NCBI GenBank assembly: GCA_045531905.1
Contig: JAZSEY010000013.1
Coordinates: 124,001-188,000 of the forward strand
Direction of reading: 5' to 3'
Origin: RGIG6919 sp045531905
Lineage (GTDB): Bacteria > Bacillota > Clostridia > Lachnospirales > Lachnospiraceae
Length of the DNA: 64,000 nt
The stretch's first letter is position 1, and each line of letters starts with the position of its first letter. Below are positions 35,771 through 44,275 of this stretch, one piece after another. The notes under the pieces were generated by a model. It was not told the origin of the DNA, ran no database searches, and saw only the letters and a program-made list of their open reading frames with translations. Both the position numbers and the translations under genes were made by a program.

Positions 35771-36435
35771 ATTGATTGCTCCGTCATCATTTTTAAGGTT
35801 TCTTCCACATCTGGATTGCCAGGGTAGGTTTCGTTGTAGTGTTCCAATAGTAAATATGTGTGTTTTAGCATGCCCATGTCCAAATACTGATTGGCGATAT
35901 AAAGTAACATTTTTTCGGGATTCACGCAGATGAAACTGATGAATAATCGTAGTGCAATTATGGAAACATGATTACATTCGATATAATTGAAAAGTTCTAA
36001 TTCAGCTTCTTCGGTATTACCATAATGTTGGACAGTGCTATGTTGCATATCTGAAAATTCTATTTTCCACAGTAAGTGTTTTATATTTTGAAAAAACGCA
36101 ATTAATTCTGATATGGATGTTCCTTTTTCTAAAACGCTGTGAGAGACTTGATAGAGTTTTTCGTATTGGTAAATATTAAGCAACACCAGCATATATGCAA
36201 TGGGTTCATCGTCAGAATAGGTGTTTTGTAAATGTGGGTCGCGTAGTAGTTCTATCAGTTTCTTGTAAGCACTGGTAGTTTGTTCACCTAAAAGCGAATT
36301 GATGCTACTAAGCAGTTGGCGTTCCTCGTGATCATACATTTCATGCCATTGCTTTTCATCTAATGCTTTTTGTTGTGCAAATGCTTCGCTTTGTCTATAT
36401 ATAAATTCTTCGTGCGTGATTACATTTGGTTTCAT
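35767..36435 (-). CDS. Unrecognised helical-repeat protein
   Basis: This 222-residue protein has no family motif I recognise. It is rich in predicted helices and the end (YIANQYLDMGMLKHTYLLLE) looks like a TPR unit. The start at 36435 (MKPNVITHEEF) follows AAAGGAAA; an earlier in-frame ATG at 36558 would add 41 residues over sequence that looks non-coding. It overlaps the GT2-like gene by ATGA, so it may be a scaffold or partner for that enzyme (inference). Confidence 0.65.
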   Translation of the reverse strand: MKPNVITHEEFIYRQSEAFAQQKALDEKQWHEMYDHEERQLLSSINSLLGEQTTSAYKKLIELLRDPHLQNTYSDDEPIAYMLVLLNIYQYEKLYQVSHSVLEKGTSISELIAFFQNIKHLLWKIEFSDMQHSTVQHYGNTEEAELELFNYIECNHVSIIALRLFISFICVNPEKMLLYIANQYLDMGMLKHTYLLLEHYNETYPGNPDVEETLKMMTEQSI

Positions 36436-36630
36436 ATAGATTTCCTTTACAATGTTTTGTATAATAATAAAGTAACACAGAGTTGTGGATAAAGTAAAGT
36501 TTTCTGCTGAGATTTTCATTGAAAGATAAGGAGCAAATTGTTGACATGAATCATACAACTATGAAGTCCATCTTTTTTGTCAATATGTTTATCCGTGATG
36601 ATGTATACTATGGATGAGGCTGCGATGTAT

Positions 36631-36659
36631 TTGTCAATGGACAATTGCCAAATTATAAT
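36631..36659 (+). promoter_or_regulatory. Promoter of the LysM-GH18 gene
   Basis: TTGTCA (36631-36636), 17 nt, TATAAT (36654-36659) is a near-consensus sigma-A promoter. Transcription would start near 36666, giving a leader of about 130 nt. The 361-nt gap from 36436 to 36796 holds nothing else I can support. The presence of a vegetative promoter is notable for a gene of spore-lytic type. Confidence 0.65.
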
Positions 36660-36796
36660 GTGTTGGATTTGTTGTTGGGAGATATTGGACAAGTATTTGG
36701 AATTTGGAGATATTTATAATCTTGTTTGTTAAGAATTTCAGTGGTTTTTGTTTTTGGAACAGCATATATATTATCAATATGTTTTTCGAGGCAACA

Positions 36797-37918
36797 ATGA
36801 TTTACATAGTGAATCCCGGTGACACCGTCTTTTCTATTGCCCAGCAATATGGTGTTACCATTGAACAGTTATTATATGACAACCAGATGGATATTTGGCA
36901 GAATTTGGTGGTGGGGCAGACTCTTTGGATTCCGCAACCAGATGATGCGCAAAATACAGAACAAGTGAAAAGATTTTTTGGATATGCTTATCCATTTATA
37001 CAGACAGAGCAACTGCGTGATAGTTTACCTCACATGGATGCTCTGTATATTTTTTCGTATGGGTTTACCACGATGGGACAGTTAATTCTCATTGATGATA
37101 GCAGGCTTTTATCTTTTGCGGCAGAGTATAATGTGGAACCAGTTTTGGTGTTGACACCATTTTCAGAAAGCGGTGCCTTTAACAATCAACTGGTAAATGT
37201 TTTGGTAAATGATGAAGGCGTGCAAGCCACGCTCATTGACAATCTACTCCGTGTGGCACAGGAAAAAGGCTATGTGGGCATTGATGTGGATTTTGAATTT
37301 GTCCGAGCAGAAGATAAGGCTGCGTATGTGTCGTTTGTTGAAAGATTAACTACAACCATGAATAACAATGGCATTTATGTGACGGTGGCATTGCCACCAA
37401 AGACCTCTGATGACCAACGTGGACTTTTATACGAGGGGATGGATTATGCTGCACTTGGAGTAGCCGCAAATAATGTGCTGGTCATGACCTATGAGTGGGG
37501 ATATACCTATAGTTCACCACAGGCAGTTGCACCAATACCAAGTGTGCGAAGAGTGCTTGACTATAGCGTATCCAGAATTCCTGCCAGCAAGATTTATATG
37601 GGATTGCCTAATTACGGATACGATTGGCCGCGTCCCTATATAAGAGGAGCGACTATGGCCGTTACCATCGGTAACATTCAGGCCGTTCGTATTGCAGCAG
37701 AAAATGGTGCTCAAATTCAGTTTGATGAAACTGCCAGGTCTCCATTTTTTAACTACACCCGTGAGGGTATTGCTCATGAGGTTTGGTTTGAGGATTTGCG
37801 CAGTATGCAGGAAAGATTTGATATTATCAATGAATATGGATTTGTAGGTGGCGGATACTGGAATCTGATGCGACCATTTCGTCCGAATTGGTTGCTGCAG
37901 GCATCCTATTTTGCTTAG
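36797..37918 (+). CDS. LysM plus GH18 hydrolase (SleL/YaaH-like)
   Basis: This 373-residue protein has one LysM domain (residues 1-48: YIVNPGDTVFSIAQQYGVTI to QTLWIP) followed by a GH18 domain. The catalytic motif is YVGIDVDFEFV, where the last Glu is the proton donor. There is no signal peptide, as in the spore cortex-lytic N-acetylglucosaminidases SleL/YaaH. Other parts of the fold are YSYG-like YIFSYGFTTMG and VLVMTYEWGYTYSSPQAVAP. GAGG at 36786-36789 fixes the start; the longer frame lacks a ribosome site. It is a single-gene unit. Expected role: cleavage of cortex or wall peptidoglycan during germination. Confidence 0.85.
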   Translation: MIYIVNPGDTVFSIAQQYGVTIEQLLYDNQMDIWQNLVVGQTLWIPQPDDAQNTEQVKRFFGYAYPFIQTEQLRDSLPHMDALYIFSYGFTTMGQLILIDDSRLLSFAAEYNVEPVLVLTPFSESGAFNNQLVNVLVNDEGVQATLIDNLLRVAQEKGYVGIDVDFEFVRAEDKAAYVSFVERLTTTMNNNGIYVTVALPPKTSDDQRGLLYEGMDYAALGVAANNVLVMTYEWGYTYSSPQAVAPIPSVRRVLDYSVSRIPASKIYMGLPNYGYDWPRPYIRGATMAVTIGNIQAVRIAAENGAQIQFDETARSPFFNYTREGIAHEVWFEDLRSMQERFDIINEYGFVGGGYWNLMRPFRPNWLLQASYFA

Positions 37919-37938
37919 CAATCATTGTGTTATCAATG

Positions 37939-37965
37939 AAAAAAGGCTCGTTATGAGCCTTTTTT
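37939..37965. terminator. Bidirectional terminator
   Basis: AAAAAAGGCTC / GAGCCTTTTTT stem with a 5-nt loop between convergent genes. It is symmetric, with A and T tracts on both sides. Confidence 0.9.
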
Positions 37966-38997
37966 CATGCCTTTGAGACGAGCAATTTCGTCTTGTAATT
38001 GTTGAATATATTGATGTTGCTCAGCAAGTTTCTCATTCTGCTCAGCAAGCTTGTCATTCTGCTCAGCAATTGCCTCTTTTTGTTCTTCAAGCAGGCGTTT
38101 TTTTTCATTAATGTCATCTTGCATCAAATCCACCATGTATTGAACTGTATTTCGATCTAATTCTTGTAATTCTTTTGAGTACATATGCATCACCTTCTCA
38201 ATATTTAGGCACATGTTGTATAAATCCTCGTACATCGGCTTGAATTCAGGATAACTTTGAATGAGTTCTATAATCCGTGTAGGAGAGTCTGAACTAAGGA
38301 ATACCAACCATGCTTCCAATTTGTTGCTTATAGGTTTATTGTGCATATATTCTTGAAATATGTCAAGCGGAATAAAATAATATAGTTGTAATAAATCTAA
38401 TTTCAGACCGGTATCAGACGTTTGCTTAAATCGATGGATATATGTATCCGGCATGGTATGAAAGACTTCCGGACTGCGCTCATATAATACAATAGTGTAG
38501 GTGTTTTTTATATTTTTATAAGAAAAATGATTGTTTTGCTCGCTTCTGATCCTTTTATACTGTCGTAATAGTAAAACGGCAGAATAGCAGGCGCCTCGCT
38601 GACCAGGGAACAAATAGCCATGTTTTTGCACTTCCACGTTGGCTATACTGTGATCATCAAATTCTACCGTGATGTCCATGACTAGTAACGATGATTCGTC
38701 TGCAATGCGTGTAGAATCATTTGGTAATATCTGAAGTATTCTGACATGGCGTTGCAGTATGTGCGATAGCAGATCTTCTAGACGCTCTGGGGCATATTCA
38801 GGATTAAGGATTTCTTTAAAAAATGAATCGTATAACATTTTTATGCCACGTGCACCGGTGACATAATTTAAAAATGTTGATTGTTGAGCCATACTCCAAC
38901 TGGAGAATAAATCATAAAGTTTTTGATTATCTTTAATGATTTTTTTAACATGGTCTCGTTCCTGTAGCATTGGAAAAAATTGTTTTAATTTAGTCAT
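37951..38997 (-). CDS. Rpn-family / PD-(D/E)XK nuclease family protein
   Basis: This 348-residue protein matches the Rpn (recombination-promoting nuclease) or putative transposase PD-(D/E)XK family. LLVMDITVEFDDHSIANVEV followed by QK gives the D and ExQ-type active-site residues, and GQRGACYSAVLLLRQY follows. The first 60 residues are helical (FFKEILNPEYAPERL). The C-terminus is a coiled coil built from near-identical heptads (AEQNDKL, AEQNEKL, AEQHQYI). Such genes occur in many copies in gut Firmicutes and spread horizontally. It stands alone, divergent from the AAA ATPase. Confidence 0.8.
   Translation of the reverse strand: MTKLKQFFPMLQERDHVKKIIKDNQKLYDLFSSWSMAQQSTFLNYVTGARGIKMLYDSFFKEILNPEYAPERLEDLLSHILQRHVRILQILPNDSTRIADESSLLVMDITVEFDDHSIANVEVQKHGYLFPGQRGACYSAVLLLRQYKRIRSEQNNHFSYKNIKNTYTIVLYERSPEVFHTMPDTYIHRFKQTSDTGLKLDLLQLYYFIPLDIFQEYMHNKPISNKLEAWLVFLSSDSPTRIIELIQSYPEFKPMYEDLYNMCLNIEKVMHMYSKELQELDRNTVQYMVDLMQDDINEKKRLLEEQKEAIAEQNDKLAEQNEKLAEQHQYIQQLQDEIARLKGMKKGS
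38020..38082. repeat. Three 21-bp tandem repeats in the rpn-like gene
   Basis: Units at 38020-38040, 38041-38061 and 38062-38082 are nearly identical in the first two and diverged in the third. Each encodes one heptad of the C-terminal coiled coil. Gain or loss of a unit would keep the frame. Confidence 0.85.
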
Positions 38998-39017
38998 TTT
39001 GATGAGACGATTAACAG

Positions 39018-39046
39018 TTGCAGAAAGCGCAAAAAGGGTAGATAAT
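39018..39046 (+). promoter_or_regulatory. Promoter of the DUF815-like ATPase
   Basis: TTGCAG (39018-39023), 17 nt, GATAAT (39041-39046), 30 nt before the start codon at 39077. Confidence 0.45.
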
Positions 39047-39076
39047 AGTAAAAAAACAAATGAAGGAAGTTTTAAT

Positions 39077-40381
39077 ATGTATAGAGAAGTATCAAAATTA
39101 GTATTATTTCATGATTTGGGAGAGGATAGCATTCTCGTTCGTCTGGCAAACATTTATGAGGAATATGAGAATCAAAGCACTCCGATACCAACACTGGTGA
39201 CCCGCATTTATGGGGAAATTAAACGCCTTTTGGATGTGGCAACACAGTATGGATTTAATGATAATCTATGGCACAATTATCTGGCATTTCTCTTGATTAC
39301 CAATGAGAATTCATTTAGCTTAACCTGCGAAAAGGTGGGAGCCAATGACGGTACTGTAAATGTATTTGCCAAGAATGATTTTAAGATTTTTAAGAAACTT
39401 TTTGATTTTGATTTCAATAAGATTGAAAAGGATTTGGAGATTGATTGTTTCAGCACAATTTCAAATTATCATGCTATCGAAAAGAAAGAGCGCATGTACA
39501 ATAAGAATGTCAGTGAAAAGGTACAGGCAATCAGCAAACAGATTGAAACCGCACAAGATGAGAATGAGATATTTGATATTGTAACTGCCTTTTACAAAGC
39601 ATATGGTGTTGGTATGTTTGGTCTCAATAAGGCTTTCCGCTTGGGTAAAAATGATGGTCAACTGACATTTACACCAATCAACAATACGGAAAATGTAATG
39701 CTTGACGATTTGGTGGGTTACGAGATTCAAAAGAAGAAGTTAATAGATAATACGGAAGCATTTGTGCAAGGTAAGAAGGCGAATAATGTTTTGCTTTTTG
39801 GCGATAGCGGTACAGGAAAGTCCACCAGCATTAAGGCGATTATCAATCAGTATTACGATCAGGGCCTTCGCATGATTGAAATATATAAGCATCAGTTTGA
39901 GGATTTATCCAGCGTGATTTCTCATATAAAGAACCGCAATTACAGATTTATTATTTACATGGATGATTTGTCATTTGAGGAATTTGAGATAGAGTATAAA
40001 TACTTAAAGGCAGTTATTGAAGGTGGTTTAGAAATGAAGCCGGATAACGTATTGATTTACGCTACTTCAAATCGTCGACATATTATCAAAGAAACTTGGA
40101 AAGATAGAGATGATGTGGAGCAGAGCAATGGTATGCATCGTTCCGACACCATGCAGGAAAAACTGTCTTTGGTAAATCGTTTTGGTGTAACCATCAGCTT
40201 TTCAAAACCATCCCAAAAGGAATTCTTTGTGATCGTGAAGGAGTTGGCAAGAAGACATCCGGAAATCACTTTAACAGACGAAGAGTTATGTGCAGAAGCA
40301 AATAAATGGGAACTGTCCCACGGTGGTATATCCGGAAGAACGGCACAGCAGTTTATTACGTATCTATTAGGACAAATATAA
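39077..40381 (+). CDS. DUF815-family AAA ATPase
   Basis: This 434-residue protein has an N-terminal helical region of about 200 residues. An ATPase domain of the DUF815 type follows: Walker A NVLLFGDSGTGKSTSIKAII, Walker B-like FIIYMDDLSFEEFE, and sensor LIYATSNRRHII. GAAGGAAG precedes the ATG at 39077, and the 47 in-frame codons upstream read through the promoter. The family is widespread in Clostridia without an established role. It is followed by the palindromic elements described below. Confidence 0.85.
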   Translation: MYREVSKLVLFHDLGEDSILVRLANIYEEYENQSTPIPTLVTRIYGEIKRLLDVATQYGFNDNLWHNYLAFLLITNENSFSLTCEKVGANDGTVNVFAKNDFKIFKKLFDFDFNKIEKDLEIDCFSTISNYHAIEKKERMYNKNVSEKVQAISKQIETAQDENEIFDIVTAFYKAYGVGMFGLNKAFRLGKNDGQLTFTPINNTENVMLDDLVGYEIQKKKLIDNTEAFVQGKKANNVLLFGDSGTGKSTSIKAIINQYYDQGLRMIEIYKHQFEDLSSVISHIKNRNYRFIIYMDDLSFEEFEIEYKYLKAVIEGGLEMKPDNVLIYATSNRRHIIKETWKDRDDVEQSNGMHRSDTMQEKLSLVNRFGVTISFSKPSQKEFFVIVKELARRHPEITLTDEELCAEANKWELSHGGISGRTAQQFITYLLGQI

Positions 40382-40385
40382 ATTT

Positions 40386-40520
40386 AAATAGAGGGTACAG
40401 GTGTATTCGAGGAACACTCGCGTTTGCCAAAATACGTAGCAGTACATAATGCCTTAAAAGACAAGGCATAAGTACTGACGTATTTTGAGCATCCTCTCAT
40501 ACCACCTGTACCCTCTATTT
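40386..40520. repeat. Four-armed palindromic element A (135 bp)
   Basis: Outer arms are perfect 18-mers (40386-40403 and 40503-40520). Inner arms are CAAAATACGT (40428-40437) with ACGTATTTTG (40478-40487), then AGTAC with GTACT and ATGCCTT with AAGGCAT around a 7-nt loop. Between outer and inner stems are two side hairpins: CGAG-gaaca-CTCG (40408-40420) and GAG-catc-CTC (40487-40496). It lies downstream of the AAA ATPase and could also stop transcription, but it lacks a T tract directly after the main stem. Confidence 0.8.
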
Positions 40521-40676
40521 ATTTTACATCTGTCCCAATAATTAAAAAGAAATAACCTTGTAAATATTGAGTTTCAAGAGAGTTGATGTTCTGCTCAATT
40601 TCTATTAAAAATTATTAGGAATTAAGACACATGCAAACGTATCACAGAATGCTTCTTATTGAATTTGTGTAAGAGA

Positions 40677-40906
40677 TATTTGTGTCATTTTTATTTTCAT
40701 ACCGTACACAAAACTGGCAAAAGAGGGAATACATGTGTTAGAGGTGAGCCTCAAAATACGTCGGTACTTATTGCGCTGGCACCAAGATTGTGTGACAGCA
40801 CAATTATGTACCGTTACGTATTTTGGGAGCGAGAGCATCTCGCCGAAACACATGTATTCCCTCTTTTGCTCAGGTATGCGTGTGGTATGGTAAAATAACA
40901 CAAATA
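40677..40906. repeat. Four-armed palindromic element B (about 230 bp)
   Basis: The outer arms are perfect 23-mers (40717-40739 and 40847-40869). The inner arms are CAAAATACGT (40752-40761) with ACGTATTTTG (40816-40825), CGGTAC with GTACCG, and ATTGcGCTG (40770-40778) with CAGCaCAAT (40796-40804). Side hairpins are GAGG-tgag-CCTC (40741-40752) and GCGAG-agcat-CTCGC (40829-40843). Imperfect pairing continues outward to TATTTGTGT (40677-40685) and ACACAAATA (40898-40906). It shares the inner core with element A. Bases 40521-40676 and 40907-40959 show nothing I can support. Confidence 0.8.
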
Positions 40907-40959
40907 GCCCTGACACAACTTAAATTATGAACATACAGTGATGTGTTTGTCTATATGAC

Positions 40960-41463
40960 TTAATTTCCTGATAATTCCCTCTGAATTGCCGCAATCGTCT
41001 CCTCCACGGACAAGTCTCCTTCATCTATGATGATGTCTGCGTAGTGTTCGTAGAGCGGTGTGCGTTCTTCATAAAGGTCTTGTAGGTTTTGCCCGTTGCG
41101 GAGAACTACGCCACGACCGCGGATATCGCTCAATCTTTTTGCAAGTGGATGATAGGATAGTTTTAAGTAAATGACAGTACCAATTTCCTTCAAATGCTCC
41201 ATGGCTTCTTTTCCATAGATGACGCTACCGCCAGTGGCGATGATGGAGCGCTCTGTCTGGATAGCGGCGTTGATGCGATTTTCGATGGCGATGAAACCGT
41301 CGATGCCTTCCTGCATAATAATGTCTTTTAATAATCTTCCTTCTTCCCTTTGGATAATCAAATCGGAATCAATAAATTCATATCCTAATATTTTTGCTAA
41401 TATAACGCCGATGGTGCTTTTTCCTACACCTGGCATACCGATTAGTACAATGTTATTTTTCAT
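40960..41463 (-). CDS. aroK: Shikimate kinase
   Basis: This 167-residue protein has the P-loop LIGMPGVGKSTIGVILAKIL, the substrate-binding FIDSDLIIQREEG (DxD of shikimate kinases), AIENRINAA, TGGSVIYG and the lid RGRGVVLRN. It phosphorylates shikimate in the aromatic amino-acid pathway. The start at 41463 (MKNNIVLIGM) has GAGG about 9 nt upstream; the longer frame adds nine residues. It is alone, divergent from the radical SAM gene. Confidence 0.9.
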   Translation of the reverse strand: MKNNIVLIGMPGVGKSTIGVILAKILGYEFIDSDLIIQREEGRLLKDIIMQEGIDGFIAIENRINAAIQTERSIIATGGSVIYGKEAMEHLKEIGTVIYLKLSYHPLAKRLSDIRGRGVVLRNGQNLQDLYEERTPLYEHYADIIIDEGDLSVEETIAAIQRELSGN

Positions 41464-41580
41464 GATGTCAACCTCAATTTCTGGATTCATTTTAAATGCT
41501 CACCAGAGAAAACTGTTTTTCTGTACAAATCCTCTTGCAAAGCCTTCCCATAATATCACATTTTTATAGAAAATGCCACA

Positions 41581-41608
41581 TTACACAAGATAGAAAATAT
41601 GGTACACT
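41581..41608 (+). promoter_or_regulatory. Promoter of the radical SAM gene
   Basis: TTACAC (41581-41586), 16 nt, then TGG plus TACACT (41603-41608), an extended -10. It gives a leader of about 30 nt before the start at 41646. Confidence 0.4.
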
Positions 41609-41645
41609 AAACCCGATAAACACTGCTTATGTGGGAGGATTCTTG

Positions 41646-43475
41646 ATGAAGATTTTGCTTGCGGCTATCAATGCAAAGTACATACATTCCAATCTGGCGA
41701 TTTATGATTTGAAAGCTTATGCGGATGCTAGGCTTTCCGATGAAAGCAAAATGGAACTGATTTTGGGTGAGTTTACTATTAACCAGTCCTTGGATCAGAT
41801 TTTGTCAGGTATCTACGAATTGCAGGCTGATGTGGTGGCGTTTTCCTGTTATATCTGGAATATTGAGTTTGTATATCGGGTGTGTAGAGAACTTAAGAAA
41901 GTTTCTCCAAACACCATAATCTGGCTGGGCGGGCCGGAAGTAAGTTATGATGCAGAAGCGGTGTTGAAGCAGCATCATGAAGTTGACCTTGTGATTATGG
42001 GTGAAGGCGAGGAGCCATTTTACCAGTTGGTGAAGCATGCCACGGAGCAGGGCTTATATGCGCCAAAGGATACGATTTCTGGGATTGCATTTAGAAGAGC
42101 CACTGAGACAAATGCCGTGGTGGTAAGCAATCCACCAGAGGCTTGCATAGATTTAAATACATTGCCATTTGTATACGGAGAGGATGAAAATGCTACCGTC
42201 AATATTCGTGATTTTGAACATAAGATTATTTATTATGAGAGTAGCAGAGGTTGTCCATTTTCCTGTAGTTATTGCTTGTCTTCCATAGACCGGTCTATTC
42301 GTTTTCGTGATATGGAACTGGTGAAGCGGGAGTTGGCCTTCTTTTTAAAGCATCAGGTGAAGCAGGTTAAATTTATCGATAGAACCTTTAATTGCAATCC
42401 ACAAAGGGCATTGGAAATTTGGCGATATATTCACGAGATGGATAATGGCGTTACGAATTTTCATTTTGAGATTTCAGCGGATTTGCTGGATGATGTGGCA
42501 TTAGAGGTACTTGCCAACATGCGGCCGGGACTTTGTCAGTTAGAAATCGGTATGCAGACTACGAATCCGGATACGATTCGGGAGATTCGCCGAACCATGA
42601 ATTTGGAAAAATTAAAACAGAATATGTTAGCAATACATGAAGCAGGCAATATTCATCAGCATTTAGATTTGATTGCGGGACTACCTTATGAGGATTATGA
42701 AAGTTTTGCCAAGTCCTTTGATGATGCCTTTGTTATGAAACCTGAGCAGTTACAGTTAGGGTTTTTGAAGGTGTTAAAGGGTTCCTATATACATGAGAAT
42801 CAATATGCTTATGACTTGCGATATTTGACCGAGGCGCCTTATGAGGTATTATCTACCAGATGGCTTTCCTATGAGGATATGTTAAGATTAAAACAGGTTG
42901 AGGAAATGGTAGAGGTGTATTACAATAGCGGTCAATTTAAATATACACTGGCGTATTTATTATTGCAGCCAGAAATGACGCCATTTCGTCTCTTTGAAAT
43001 GTTGGGTACATACTATAAAGACATGCAATATCTGGAGTTGCAGCATAAGCGGATTGCACGGTATGAAATTTTGTTGGCATTTGCAAAACAGGCATTTGGT
43101 ACTTGCGAGACATTTTGCTTAGAACTGTTTCAGGAATTACTCACGATGGATTGTTATCTTCGGGACAATGCCAAGGCGAGACCTTCATGGTGTTCGGAAA
43201 AATCGGTGTTAAAGGGTTTGCAAAGGGAGTTCTTTGAGGTCGGTGGCGATGTATTGTTGGAAAAATCAGTTCCGAGTTACAAAGGAAAATTGGATATCAA
43301 TATGATGCATTTGGAAGCCTTTTATTATGTGACGGAAACTGTGCTTGAAAAACTGTTGGCAGGAGAGAATTTGCAAAATGATGAGAAACGATTAGAACGA
43401 CCTTGTTATGTGCTGTTCGACTATCGTGAAAAAAGCCCCATGTTTCATGAGGCTAAGGCACACTTCTTCTTGTAA
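41646..43475 (+). CDS. B12-binding domain radical SAM protein (DUF4080 type)
   Basis: This 609-residue protein has a cobalamin-binding domain at residues 1-130 (KILLAAINAKYIHSNLAIYD, then VDLVIMGEGEEPFYQLV). A radical SAM core follows, with the 4Fe-4S motif SSRGCPFSCSYCLSSID near residue 205, and a C-terminal domain of the DUF4080 kind. GGGAGG fixes the start at 41646; the upstream in-frame region is intergenic. Reaction unknown. Members are common in Clostridia as single genes and some relatives are methyltransferases. Confidence 0.85.
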   Translation: MKILLAAINAKYIHSNLAIYDLKAYADARLSDESKMELILGEFTINQSLDQILSGIYELQADVVAFSCYIWNIEFVYRVCRELKKVSPNTIIWLGGPEVSYDAEAVLKQHHEVDLVIMGEGEEPFYQLVKHATEQGLYAPKDTISGIAFRRATETNAVVVSNPPEACIDLNTLPFVYGEDENATVNIRDFEHKIIYYESSRGCPFSCSYCLSSIDRSIRFRDMELVKRELAFFLKHQVKQVKFIDRTFNCNPQRALEIWRYIHEMDNGVTNFHFEISADLLDDVALEVLANMRPGLCQLEIGMQTTNPDTIREIRRTMNLEKLKQNMLAIHEAGNIHQHLDLIAGLPYEDYESFAKSFDDAFVMKPEQLQLGFLKVLKGSYIHENQYAYDLRYLTEAPYEVLSTRWLSYEDMLRLKQVEEMVEVYYNSGQFKYTLAYLLLQPEMTPFRLFEMLGTYYKDMQYLELQHKRIARYEILLAFAKQAFGTCETFCLELFQELLTMDCYLRDNAKARPSWCSEKSVLKGLQREFFEVGGDVLLEKSVPSYKGKLDINMMHLEAFYYVTETVLEKLLAGENLQNDEKRLERPCYVLFDYREKSPMFHEAKAHFFL

Positions 43476-43508
43476 TCATTGAAAAGATTTGATATTATAA
43501 GGGGTAGT

Positions 43509-44108
43509 CTAAAAATAGGTTTCAATATTTGCAAGGATACTATCCTTGGAGAGAGAACGAAGATTATTTGCTTGTTCCCGAAGTTTCATAAGCAGTTGCT
43601 GATCATTTGCATAGATGGTAGCAAGCAAGTGGTATGTGTTACGAATATCAGAACCGATATCAACACTATACTGTAAAACTATAGTAGCTTCAGGTATCAT
43701 ATCTTCGTTATATAGACACTGGCCCCATTGTTGTAGGGCGCGAACCAGTCGGGTAAAATTATCATCGCACTGTGTTAGTTTATCCAGATTAGCAGGACCG
43801 TATTCCAGTTTTAATTCGGTGTTGCTGATACCGGTTAGGTTTAAGATATCACGGGAACAGAGGTCTCTGATGTTTTTTTCGGCTGATATTGCGTCTGGAT
43901 GTTTGCATATATCGAAAGGCAATTGTTCTATTGGAATTCTAATATAGTCAAGGTTTGAGATATCCTGCTTGCGAGTATTGTTTGCTCTGGATTCTCGTTC
44001 TAATATAGATTCCCTTGATGTATTAGGTGCTGATCTGTCTTTGTTAACGTTATGTCGCAATACCAGGAACAAGATGGTAATGATGAGAGCAGGTAAAAAT
44101 GGTTTCAT
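43509..44108 (-). CDS. Unrecognised protein with one N-terminal membrane anchor
   Basis: This 199-residue protein starts MKPFLPALIITILFLVLRHN, a single TM segment or uncleaved signal. A charged region follows, then a helical domain (LVRALQQWGQCLYNEDMIPE, then VLQYSVDIGSDIRNTYHLLA) that looks TPR-like. It faces the outside if the TM is a standard anchor. The start at 44108 has AAAGGAT upstream. It is divergent from the small membrane protein at 44145, with only 36 nt between the two starts. Confidence 0.65.
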   Translation of the reverse strand: MKPFLPALIITILFLVLRHNVNKDRSAPNTSRESILERESRANNTRKQDISNLDYIRIPIEQLPFDICKHPDAISAEKNIRDLCSRDILNLTGISNTELKLEYGPANLDKLTQCDDNFTRLVRALQQWGQCLYNEDMIPEATIVLQYSVDIGSDIRNTYHLLATIYANDQQLLMKLREQANNLRSLSKDSILANIETYF

Positions 44109-44144
44109 TAATATAAATATCCTTTCTGAAAAGAGGTGTAAAAT

Positions 44145-44252
44145 ATGTTTAATTTCAGTAATCAAAAAAGAAACAAATTAATGGCTAGAATTATTGCCGG
44201 GGTTGTAGCATTTGCTATGGTAGTTAGTATGATAGTAACATCAGTTATGTAA
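44145..44252 (+). CDS. Small single-TM protein (35 residues)
   Basis: ATG at 44145, preceded at 8 nt by GAGG (44133-44136), opens a 35-codon frame ending in TAA at 44252. The product has a basic N-terminus (NQKRNKLMAR) and one hydrophobic segment (IIAGVVAFAMVVSMIV). It lies 23 nt before the VanW gene in the same direction, so the two are probably co-transcribed. Small positively charged single-TM proteins of this kind are easily missed. It is too short for a family call. Confidence 0.6.
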   Translation: MFNFSNQKRNKLMARIIAGVVAFAMVVSMIVTSVM

Positions 44253-44275
44253 AAATGTCAACGGAGGCTAAGAGT

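Noticed and set aside
40386..40520. CRISPR repeat or attC-like site
   Set aside because: There is no regular direct-repeat and spacer series and no cas, integrase or cassette genes; the structure is a single nested palindrome.
40656..40916. Overlapping frames of 79-86 codons on both strands across the palindromic element B
   Set aside because: They exist only because the element is palindromic and stop-poor; no ribosome sites, no recognisable protein.
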